Shown in pieces: positions 24,840-31,982 of a stretch of DNA of 64,000 nucleotides. The DNA comes from RGIG9060 sp045645985 (GTDB taxonomy: Bacteria > Spirochaetota > Spirochaetia > Treponematales > Treponemataceae). Location of the stretch: assembly GCA_045645985.1 (NCBI GenBank), contig JAZRJV010000037.1, forward strand, positions 1 through 64,000. Direction: 5' to 3'. Position numbers and translations under genes: made by a program. Below the pieces are notes generated by a model. It saw only the letters and a program-made list of their open reading frames with translations, did not search any database and was not told the DNA's origin. Numbering within the stretch: the first letter of the stretch is position 1; each line of letters begins with the position of its first letter.

Positions 24840-25738
24840 TTAATCAAACAGTTACAGACGCAGTTCTTGCAAGAGCAAAAGAACTTTTGTCAAACGGAAC
24901 TGTAAATCGCGTAATCGGTTGGGAAAAAGGTTTATTTGAAGACGACCAAACTCCAAGAGTTTTTACTTCAGTTGAAGAACTTGATAAAGACTTTATTTAT
25001 GATGATTACAGCGTTGCAACTGTTTCAAAATATCTCATTAAAGAAACAAAAAAAGAAGGAAAAATCTTAGCCTTCTTAAAAGCAAACGATACTTACAGCT
25101 TTAATCAACTTGTAAAAGAACACAGAGTAAACAGAGATAATGTTTATATCGTTGCTGTTCCATCAAATGGTGAAGCACAAAAAGGGAAAATCCATGTTGT
25201 TTATGATGAAATCATGGGCACAGACGGAAAAATTTCTGCAAAAAAAGAAGAATCTTTAGAAGATAAAGAAGCATTCAACAAAGAAAGATTTGAAATGATT
25301 GCAAAACTTGAAGCAATGACAGCTGATGAAAGATTTGCTTTCTGGCAAAACGAACTTTCAAAATGTATCAGATGTAATGCTTGTAGAAATGTTTGTCCAG
25401 CTTGTACTTGTGAACAATGTGTTTTTGATAACCCAAAATCAGGAGTTTCACAAAAAGCTGCAGCAGATTCTTTTGAAGAAAAAATGTTCCATATCATCAG
25501 AGCATTCCATGTTGCTGGTCGTTGTACAGACTGTGGCGAATGTTCACGAGTTTGTCCTCAAAATATTCCATTGTATCTTCTTAACAGAAAATACATCAAG
25601 GATGTGGACGAAATCTACGGTGAATATCAAGCAGGAGAAGACACAGAAAGTCGTGCTCCTCTTAACACTTACAAAACTGATGATGTTGAACCTTCTATCG
25701 TTTACGAAAGAGATGCTTCTCAAGGAGGAATAAACTAA
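24827..25738 (+). CDS. 4Fe-4S dicluster protein of the Flx (NADH dehydrogenase) module
   Basis: 303 residues. The N-terminal ~150 residues form an alpha/beta domain with a strand-loop pattern (ILAFLKANDTYSFNQLVKE) reminiscent of F420-hydrogenase beta-subunit-like proteins. Next comes a double [4Fe-4S] region: CIRCNACRNVCPAC with a further CEQC, then CTDCGECSRVCP. It fits one of the two iron-sulfur subunits (FlxB/FlxC) of the FlxABCD-HdrABC complex known from Desulfovibrio; I cannot tell which letter applies. It overlaps its neighbours by 13 bp and 1 bp. Its role would be electron relay between the FlxA-type flavoprotein and the Hdr part. Confidence 0.82.
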   Translation: MQELINQTVTDAVLARAKELLSNGTVNRVIGWEKGLFEDDQTPRVFTSVEELDKDFIYDDYSVATVSKYLIKETKKEGKILAFLKANDTYSFNQLVKEHRVNRDNVYIVAVPSNGEAQKGKIHVVYDEIMGTDGKISAKKEESLEDKEAFNKERFEMIAKLEAMTADERFAFWQNELSKCIRCNACRNVCPACTCEQCVFDNPKSGVSQKAAADSFEEKMFHIIRAFHVAGRCTDCGECSRVCPQNIPLYLLNRKYIKDVDEIYGEYQAGEDTESRAPLNTYKTDDVEPSIVYERDASQGGIN

Positions 25739-26778
25739 TGGTAAAACTTCCTTTATCAAAATTAAATGATTTATTTGCCCTTATCAACGGAAATCAAGAA
25801 TTATATCTTCCAGTTGATACAGACAAAGGCGAAGCAGAATATAAAAAATGGCAAGAAGGATATTCTCTAAGTTCTGCATTAAACACAAATCGTAGTGCAA
25901 AAGACTTTTTCTTTCCACAAACAGAAAACATCGTTGAATTTAAGATGGAAGGAAAAAATATCGATGTTATCGACACTCGTTCAGAAACAAAAGATTTTGT
26001 TGTGTTTGGTGTAAAAGCTTGTGATGCAAAGAGTTTTGAAATTCTTGATAGAGTTTTCCTTGTTGACCCAGTTGATACATTCTACAAAAATCGAAGAGAA
26101 CACGGAACTATCGTTACATTAAGTTGTAACACAATGGCTCCAACTTGTTTCTGTTCACTTTTTGGAATTGATGTTGCAAATCCAGCAGGTGATGTTGCTT
26201 CTTGGATGGATGACGAAACTATCTGGTTTGAAGCAAACACAGAAAAAGGTAAAAACTTTTTAGCTTCAATTTCTTCATTAACAGAAAACACAAACGATGC
26301 AGATGTTGACGCAGTTGAAGAAATCAAAGATGCAACAACAGAATTGATGAATTCACAAGCTCTTGCTAAACAAGATATGGCAAAATTCAAAGGTGAAAAT
26401 CTTTTGGAATTGTTCAATTCTCCAGAATGGGAAAAACTTTCAGAAACTTGTTTAGGTTGTGGAACTTGTACATTTGTTTGTCCAACTTGTCAATGTTACG
26501 ATATTCGAGATTTCAATACAGGAAAAGGCGTTAAGCGTTTTAGATGTTGGGATAGTTGTATGTATTCTGACTTTACAAAAATGGCGGCTGAAAATCCACG
26601 CAAATCTCAACTTGAAAGATTTAGACAAAGATTTATGCACAAACTCGTTTACTATCCTACAAAAAATGAAGGAATCTACGGATGTGTAGGTTGTGGACGC
26701 TGTTTGAACAAATGTCCAATTTCAATGAACATTGTTAAAGTTATTAAAAAGCTTTCAAATACAAAAGGAGATAACTAA
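25738..26778 (+). CDS. 4Fe-4S dicluster protein resembling sulfite reductase subunit A (AsrA/FlxB type)
   Basis: 346 residues. The first ~220 residues match the AsrA-like domain pattern, with FGVKACDAKSFEILDRVF and the CNTMAPTCFCSLFG segment. The C-terminal part has two [4Fe-4S] motifs, CLGCGTCTFVCPTC and CVGCGRCLNKCPIS. AsrA-type proteins pair with AsrB-type NAD(P)H flavoproteins, and the AsrB-like protein is the next gene, starting on the same base as this gene's stop. No AsrC or siroheme reductase gene is present, so a sulfite reductase is unlikely. Membership in a Flx-type NADH dehydrogenase is the better reading. Confidence 0.83.
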   Translation: MVKLPLSKLNDLFALINGNQELYLPVDTDKGEAEYKKWQEGYSLSSALNTNRSAKDFFFPQTENIVEFKMEGKNIDVIDTRSETKDFVVFGVKACDAKSFEILDRVFLVDPVDTFYKNRREHGTIVTLSCNTMAPTCFCSLFGIDVANPAGDVASWMDDETIWFEANTEKGKNFLASISSLTENTNDADVDAVEEIKDATTELMNSQALAKQDMAKFKGENLLELFNSPEWEKLSETCLGCGTCTFVCPTCQCYDIRDFNTGKGVKRFRCWDSCMYSDFTKMAAENPRKSQLERFRQRFMHKLVYYPTKNEGIYGCVGCGRCLNKCPISMNIVKVIKKLSNTKGDN

Positions 26779-27605
26779 TGGAAAATGAAGCTTTGATTCC
26801 TTATGTAGGAGTTGTAACCGATATCCGACAGGAAACTCCTGATGTTAAAACATTTAGAGTTGTAGGAAAAGACGGAAAAAAACTTTTTGAACACAAACCA
26901 GGTCAATGTGCAATGCTTTCTGTTCCTGGTGTTTCAGAAGCAATGATTTCTATCACTTCTTCACCTACAAACACAGAATTTATGGAATTTAGCGTAAAAA
27001 AATGTGGTTGTTTAACAGAATGGTTACACTCAATGGAAGTTGGCCAAAATATCACAGTTCGCGGACCTTACGGAAACGGATTCCCAGTAGAAACAGCTTT
27101 CAAAGGCAAAAACTTGCTTTTTATCGCTGGTGGTATCGGTCTTGCACCACTTCGCTCAGTAATTAATTATGTTCGTGATAAACGAGAAAACTACGGAACA
27201 GTTCAAATCGTTTACGGTGCTCGTTCAAAGGCAGACCTTGTTGCTTACAAAGAAATTATTGATGAATGGACAAATGATTCAGGAATCGAAGTTTGTCTTA
27301 CAATCGATAATCCTCAGGATGACTGGGACGGACATGTTGGATTCATTCCTAACTATGTAAAAGAATTAAATCCTGATACAAGCAAAACTGTAATTATGTG
27401 TGGACCACCAATTATGATTAAATTCACATTGGCAGGACTTAAAGAATTAGGTTTTGTTGATACACAGGTTTTCACAACTATGGAAATGAGAATGAAATGT
27501 GGAATCGGAAAATGTGGTCGCTGTAACATTGGTGATAAATATGTTTGTAAAGACGGTCCGGTTTTCAGTTTTGACCAACTTAGTGAATTACCACCAGAAT
27601 ATTAA
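26778..27605 (+). CDS. flxA: NAD(P)H:acceptor flavoprotein (FlxA/AsrB type)
   Basis: 275 residues of the ferredoxin-NADP reductase superfamily. An N-terminal FAD-binding barrel comes first, with the RGPYGNGFPV motif near residue 96. The NAD(P)-binding domain follows with FIAGGIGLAPLRS and later MCGPPIM. A C-terminal [2Fe-2S] segment has CGIGKCGRC and one more Cys in YVCKDGP. This is the probable entry point for NADH (or NADPH) electrons into the complex. PyrK- and sulfhydrogenase-type flavoproteins share the layout, but the Hdr context argues for the Flx role. It starts on the stop codon of the gene before it, and frdB follows 23 bp after it. Confidence 0.88.
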   Translation: MENEALIPYVGVVTDIRQETPDVKTFRVVGKDGKKLFEHKPGQCAMLSVPGVSEAMISITSSPTNTEFMEFSVKKCGCLTEWLHSMEVGQNITVRGPYGNGFPVETAFKGKNLLFIAGGIGLAPLRSVINYVRDKRENYGTVQIVYGARSKADLVAYKEIIDEWTNDSGIEVCLTIDNPQDDWDGHVGFIPNYVKELNPDTSKTVIMCGPPIMIKFTLAGLKELGFVDTQVFTTMEMRMKCGIGKCGRCNIGDKYVCKDGPVFSFDQLSELPPEY

Positions 27606-27628
27606 GATAAGGAAGGATAAAAAACATT

Positions 27629-28303
27629 ATGGAACAAAATTTAGTTGATGTTTTCTTTTTTGGTAAAAAATATAGTGTACCAGAAAATCTTACAATCATG
27701 ACAGCTATGGAATACGCTGGATATAAACTTGTAAGAGGATGTGGTTGTCGTAACGGTTTCTGTGGAGCTTGTGCTACAATTTATCGTATCAAAGGTGATA
27801 ACGAACTTAAAGCATGTTTAGCTTGTCAAACAAAAGTTGAAGAAGGAATGTATGTTGCAACTCTTCCATTCTTCCCACTTGAGAAAAAACTTTATGACAT
27901 CAATGCTGTAAAACCTACAGAACAAGTGATGATGCAACTTTATCCAGAAATTTACAGTTGTATCGGTTGTAATGCTTGTACAAAAGCTTGTACTCAAGAA
28001 CTCAATGTTATGCAGTATATCGCTTATGCACAACGCGGTGAATATGAAAAATGTGCAGAAGAATCATTTGACTGTGTAATGTGTGGAGTTTGTTCTTCAA
28101 GATGTCCAGCAGGAATTTCTCATCCACAGGTTGCAGAACTTGCTCGTCGTATCAACGGAAAATATTTACAACCACAAACACAACACCTTATCGATAGAGT
28201 TAACGAAATCAACGAAGGTAAATGTGAAGAACTTATTCAATCAATTATGAATAAGCCATTAGACCAAATTAAAGAACTTTACAATACTAGAGATTTTGAA
28301 TAG
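27629..28303 (+). CDS. Fumarate reductase/succinate dehydrogenase-type iron-sulfur protein (FrdB-like)
   Basis: 224 residues. An N-terminal [2Fe-2S] domain has cysteines at 38, 40, 45, 48, 63 and 66 (RGCGCRNGFCGAC). A helical domain with two [4Fe-4S] motifs follows, C111xxC114xxC117xxxC121 and C149xxC152xxC155xxxC159P. In membrane quinol:fumarate reductases the last cluster is usually [3Fe-4S] and faces quinone; here it has the full four-cysteine pattern. No membrane anchor genes (FrdC/FrdD) are present. This suggests a soluble subunit that receives electrons from a protein partner, most likely HdrB/HdrC encoded upstream, and passes them to the flavoprotein encoded next. Confidence 0.86.
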   Translation: MEQNLVDVFFFGKKYSVPENLTIMTAMEYAGYKLVRGCGCRNGFCGACATIYRIKGDNELKACLACQTKVEEGMYVATLPFFPLEKKLYDINAVKPTEQVMMQLYPEIYSCIGCNACTKACTQELNVMQYIAYAQRGEYEKCAEESFDCVMCGVCSSRCPAGISHPQVAELARRINGKYLQPQTQHLIDRVNEINEGKCEELIQSIMNKPLDQIKELYNTRDFE

Positions 28304-28313
28304 GAGATGTGGA

Positions 28314-29939
28314 ATGTATAATAACGAATTAGACGAATTAGCAAAAATCGTTGCAGAAAAAAGAGAAGCTAACATCAAATTTGAAGCAACTCGCTTAACA
28401 GCAGAAGAAAAGGATACAATCCTCAAAGAAAATCATCCTGATAACATTCCAAGTCAGTTTGAACAAATTAAAATCGGTCCAAACAAAGGACAAAAAGCTC
28501 CTATCGAACTTACAAAAGTTTTACAAGGAAAACCTCGTCTTTCTTCAAAAGAAGTAAACTTAGACAATGTTGACTATGAAGCTGATGTATTGGTAATCGG
28601 TGGTGGTGGTTCTGGAACAAGTGCCGCTATCATGGCAAGTGAAGCTGGCGCAAAAGTTCTTCTTGTTACAAAACTTCGCGTAGGGGACGCAAACACAATG
28701 ATGGCAGAAGGAGGAATCCAAGCTGCTGATAAACCAAACGACTCTCCAGCACAACACTATCTTGACGCTTTTGGTGGTGGACACTTTGACGGTGTTCCAG
28801 AATTGGTTTACACATTGGTAAACAAAGCTCCAGAAGCTATCAAATGGTTGAACGACTTAGGTGTTGAATTTGACAAAGAAGCTGACGGAACAATGGTTAC
28901 AACTCACGGTGGTGGAACAAGCCGCAAACGAATGCACGCATGTAAAGACTATTCTGGTGCAGAAATTATGCGTACTCTCCGTGACGAAGCATTTAACCGC
29001 GCAAAAGATATTGAAGTTGTCGATTTTACAGCTGCAATTGAAATTATCAAAGATGAAAAAGGAAATGCTGCAGGTGCTGTTCTTATGAACATGGAAACTG
29101 GTGAAATCAGAATTGCAAAAGCAAAAGTTGTTGTAATTGCAACTGGTGGAGCTGGAAGAATGCACTATCAAAACTTCCCTACTTCAAACCACTACGGAGC
29201 AACAGCTGACGGTCTTGTTTTGGCTTACAGAGCAGGTGCTGAACTTTTATATCAAGATTCTTTACAATATCACCCAACTGGTGCTGCATATCCAGCACAG
29301 ATTTTAGGAGCCTTGGTTACAGAAAAAGTTCGTTCACTTGGTGCAAAACTTATCAATGCAAAAGGTGAAGTTTACATTCACCCACTTGAAACTCGTGATG
29401 TAAACGCTTCTGGAATTATCAAACAATGTAAAATCGGAAACGGAATTAAAACAGCAATTTCTGAAGGTGTTTGGCTTGATACTCCAATGATTGAAGCAAT
29501 CCACGGAGAAGGAACAATCGAAAAGAGTATTCCTGCAATGCTTCGTATGTTCGGAAAATATGGAATCGATATTAGAAAGGAACCTATCCTTGTTTACCCT
29601 ACACTTCACTATCAAAATGGTGGTGTAAAAATCAACAAAGATTGTCAAACTTCAGTTCCTAACTTGTTAGTTGCAGGTGAAGCTGCTGGTGGTATCCACG
29701 GAACAAACAGACTTATGGGTAACTCACTTCTTGATGTTGTTGTATTCGGTCGTCAGGCTGGTATGGCTGCAGGAAGAATGTTCAAAGATATTGCAATGCC
29801 AGAAAAACTCACACTTAAACATGTTGATGATTTTGAAGCTGAAAGAGCAAATGCTGGAATTACAGACGAAACTCCATCTCCAAAACTTTTACCAAGTTAT
29901 ACACATGGTAATCCAAAACTAGAAGGATTGGTAAAATAA
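28314..29939 (+). CDS. Soluble fumarate reductase-type flavoprotein (FrdA-like)
   Basis: 541 residues. An N-terminal extension of ~88 residues precedes the FAD Rossmann motif VLVIGGGGSG (92-101). Catalytic residues of the fumarate reductase/succinate dehydrogenase family are present: H320 in YHPTG, R340 in EKVRS, H432 in HYQNGG, R466 in GTNRLMGNSLLD. The histidine that binds FAD covalently in FrdA/SdhA is Asn127 here (GDANTMMAEGG), so FAD should be non-covalent, as in L-aspartate oxidase. The C-terminal helical domain is short. The ATG at 28314 is preferred because it has a TAGGAG ribosome-binding site. It should reduce fumarate to succinate; L-aspartate oxidase is the alternative, but the FrdB partner argues against it. 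Confidence 0.87.
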   Translation: MYNNELDELAKIVAEKREANIKFEATRLTAEEKDTILKENHPDNIPSQFEQIKIGPNKGQKAPIELTKVLQGKPRLSSKEVNLDNVDYEADVLVIGGGGSGTSAAIMASEAGAKVLLVTKLRVGDANTMMAEGGIQAADKPNDSPAQHYLDAFGGGHFDGVPELVYTLVNKAPEAIKWLNDLGVEFDKEADGTMVTTHGGGTSRKRMHACKDYSGAEIMRTLRDEAFNRAKDIEVVDFTAAIEIIKDEKGNAAGAVLMNMETGEIRIAKAKVVVIATGGAGRMHYQNFPTSNHYGATADGLVLAYRAGAELLYQDSLQYHPTGAAYPAQILGALVTEKVRSLGAKLINAKGEVYIHPLETRDVNASGIIKQCKIGNGIKTAISEGVWLDTPMIEAIHGEGTIEKSIPAMLRMFGKYGIDIRKEPILVYPTLHYQNGGVKINKDCQTSVPNLLVAGEAAGGIHGTNRLMGNSLLDVVVFGRQAGMAAGRMFKDIAMPEKLTLKHVDDFEAERANAGITDETPSPKLLPSYTHGNPKLEGLVK

Positions 29940-29940
29940 A

Positions 29941-31149
29941 ATGGTACTCGGTGTTTTATCTATCAAAACAATTTCATTTTTAGTATTCTGTGTTTTTGCA
30001 ATCGCAGGGCTTGGATATCTTTTAGGAAGAATCACAATTAAAGGTGTTTCTCTTGGAACTGCAGGTGTATTTATCGTTGCTCTTTTATTTGGAGCCTTGT
30101 TGTACAATCCACTTGCAGAACAATTAAAAGTTGCTGGAACAAGTTATGTTACAAATGCGCTAAAGATTATCGAAAATCTTGGGTTGATTTTGTTCGTAAC
30201 TTCAGTTGGATTTATTGCAGGACCTAACTTCTTTGGTGATTTCAAGCGTAACTTCAAATCATATATTGTATTAGGTTTGATTATCATCATTGTTGGTGGA
30301 ATTTCATGTTGGGCTTGTACAATGTTCGACATCAAAGTTTACGGTCGCGATGCAAAAGAAGCAGCTGCAATGTTAGTAGGATTACTTTCAGGTTCACTTA
30401 CTTCAACTCCAGCTTTCTCTGCTGCAAAAGCAACTGTTACAACAGAAGCATTAGAAACAATCGTTGCAGTAGGACACGGAATTGCATATTTGTTCGGTGT
30501 TGTTGGTGTTGTTCTTTTTGTTCAATTAGTTCCAAAGTTTGCAAAAGCAAATATGGAAGAAGAAAGAGCAAAACTTTCAGAAAACAATCCAGAAGTTGCA
30601 TCAAAATTAACAGGTAAAGAATTAGAACTTGATCCATTTGGATTTTGTGCATTTTCTTTAGTTGCAGTAATTGGAATCTTAATCGGTTCAATTAAAATTG
30701 GTAACTTCTCATTAACAACAACTGGTGGATGTTTGTTAACATCATTGATTTTTGGTCACTTTGCAAAAATCGGAAATATTTCAATCACACCATCAACTCC
30801 AACTCTCAAAAACTTTAGAGAACTTGGACTTATGCTTTTCTTAATCGGAGCTGGTGTTGCAGGTGGTGCAGAATTTGTAAAATACTTTGAATGGGTTTAC
30901 TTCATTTACGGTATTATTATGACAATGTTACCAATGATTGTTGGATACATTTTTGCAAGATATGTTTTGAAATTAAATTTGTTAAACAACTTAGGTTCAA
31001 TTTGTGGTGGTATGACTTCTACTCCAGCTTTAGGAACATTGATTTCTACAGCAGGTACAGAAAAAGTTGCAGGTGCTTATGCTTCAACTTACCCAATCGC
31101 ATTGATTTCAGTTGTAATCGTATCACAAATTTTAATCTTGATGTTCTAA
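29941..31149 (+). CDS. AAE-family transporter (AspT/SucE type), candidate succinate exporter
   Basis: 402 residues with about ten membrane segments in two homologous halves, each with the family's signature: GSLTSTPAFSAA (about 147-158) and GGMTSTPALGTL (about 357-368). This marks the aspartate:alanine exchanger (AAE) family, which includes AspT and the corynebacterial succinate exporter SucE. The central loop lacks the two TrkA-C/RCK domains found in AspT, making this a short form. It starts 1 bp after the fumarate reductase flavoprotein gene. Export of succinate, perhaps in exchange for another C4-dicarboxylate or aspartate, is the natural inference. The ribosome-binding site (AGAAGG) is 14 bp upstream, rather far, so translational coupling is likely. 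Confidence 0.82.
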   Translation: MVLGVLSIKTISFLVFCVFAIAGLGYLLGRITIKGVSLGTAGVFIVALLFGALLYNPLAEQLKVAGTSYVTNALKIIENLGLILFVTSVGFIAGPNFFGDFKRNFKSYIVLGLIIIIVGGISCWACTMFDIKVYGRDAKEAAAMLVGLLSGSLTSTPAFSAAKATVTTEALETIVAVGHGIAYLFGVVGVVLFVQLVPKFAKANMEEERAKLSENNPEVASKLTGKELELDPFGFCAFSLVAVIGILIGSIKIGNFSLTTTGGCLLTSLIFGHFAKIGNISITPSTPTLKNFRELGLMLFLIGAGVAGGAEFVKYFEWVYFIYGIIMTMLPMIVGYIFARYVLKLNLLNNLGSICGGMTSTPALGTLISTAGTEKVAGAYASTYPIALISVVIVSQILILMF

Positions 31150-31168
31150 TTTATAGGAGAATGATTTT

Positions 31169-31417
31169 ATGAAAATTGAAGTATGTATGGGAAGTTCATG
31201 CCACGCAAAAGGTGCTAGCAGAGTTTTAGACCTTTTAAGAGAAGCTATTGCAACAAACAAACTTGAAGATAAAATTGAACTTGCTGGTTCTATTTGTCTT
31301 GGAGCTTGTAAAGAAAATGGTGCTAACTTAAGAGTTGATGGCGAACTTGTTTCTGGAATTACAAAAGAAAACTTCTATGACTTTTTTAACACAAAAGTTA
31401 TTGATGCTTTAAAATAA
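31169..31417 (+). CDS. Small thioredoxin-fold [2Fe-2S] ferredoxin (NuoE-like)
   Basis: 82 residues. Cysteines C6, C11, C43 and C47 have the C-X4-C ... C-X3-C arrangement of the NuoE/thioredoxin-like [2Fe-2S] ferredoxins (CMGSSC and CLGAC). Such modules occur as subunits of NADH-linked and bifurcating hydrogenases and formate dehydrogenases, usually as larger NuoE proteins; this one is only the cluster-binding fold. It has a good TAGGAGA ribosome-binding site and is the last gene of the operon, followed by a strong terminator. A role as an electron carrier or accessory subunit for the Flx-Hdr-fumarate reductase assembly is inference. Confidence 0.8.
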   Translation: MKIEVCMGSSCHAKGASRVLDLLREAIATNKLEDKIELAGSICLGACKENGANLRVDGELVSGITKENFYDFFNTKVIDALK

Positions 31418-31445
31418 TTTCTTAAAAAATAATTTTTTGAAATTG

Positions 31446-31483
31446 AAAAACTATCCAACAAGATTTATTCAAGTTGGATAGTT
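31446..31483 (+). terminator. Terminator of the malate-to-succinate operon
   Basis: AACTATCCAAC / GTTGGATAGTT hairpin followed by eight T residues. It closes a transcription unit that starts near 18720, giving an mRNA of about 12.8 kb. Confidence 0.9.
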
Positions 31484-31487
31484 TTTT

Positions 31488-31928
31488 TTATTTAATTTTC
31501 TTTTTCATTCCTGTCATTATAACATCAGAAATTAAATTATCTAAATCGTCATAAATTTTAATATCGTAAAAACATAAATTCTTACCAGTTTTTACACATT
31601 CAGGTTTTGCAATTAATTTTGAACCTTTACAAGCATCAATAAAATTTATTGTACTAGAAACTGTTACAGTAACATATTCTTCGTTTAAGGCATTAGCACA
31701 AATTGCAAAAGCATAGTCTGCTAAAGTAAAAATTGCACCGCCCATAACACCACCAGCTGCGTTTCTATGTAAATCTTCGATAACCATTTCGCAAATTACA
31801 TTTGTTGCTTCACAATTTGTTTCGTTATCTAAATCGACTGGCTCAGCATTTACTAATTTTATTTTGGTAGCCTTTGTTGCAAAAAAATCTTTTTCAAATC
31901 TTTTGTTAAGTTTATCAAGGTATGTCAT
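31488..31928 (-). CDS. PaaI-type hotdog thioesterase
   Basis: 146 residues with the hotdog fold of the PaaI/YbgC-like acyl-CoA thioesterases. The conserved helix GGVMGGAIFTLADYAFAICAN (about residues 59-79) carries the catalytic Asp, and NAAGG precedes it. It hydrolyses some acyl- or aryl-CoA; the substrate cannot be read from sequence. An AAGGA ribosome-binding site supports the start at 31928. It lies in its own unit between the big plus-strand operon and the U32 gene. Confidence 0.85.
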   Translation of the reverse strand: MTYLDKLNKRFEKDFFATKATKIKLVNAEPVDLDNETNCEATNVICEMVIEDLHRNAAGGVMGGAIFTLADYAFAICANALNEEYVTVTVSSTINFIDACKGSKLIAKPECVKTGKNLCFYDIKIYDDLDNLISDVIMTGMKKKIK

Positions 31929-31982
31929 AAAATTTCCTTTTAAGAAGATAAAAAAAATCTTCTAACTAAATTATAAATATAA

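Noticed and set aside
25738..27605. Anaerobic sulfite reductase AsrAB
   Set aside because: The two proteins resemble AsrA and AsrB, but there is no AsrC/siroheme subunit and the surrounding genes are Hdr and Frd.
28296..28314. Upstream TTG as the start of the fumarate reductase flavoprotein
   Set aside because: It lies within the FrdB stop/ribosome-binding-site region; the ATG at 28314 has the correct spacing to TAGGAG.
28857..29171. Minus-strand 104-residue frame inside the fumarate reductase flavoprotein gene
   Set aside because: Ser/Cys/Phe/Asn-rich composition typical of antisense shadow; no start signals.
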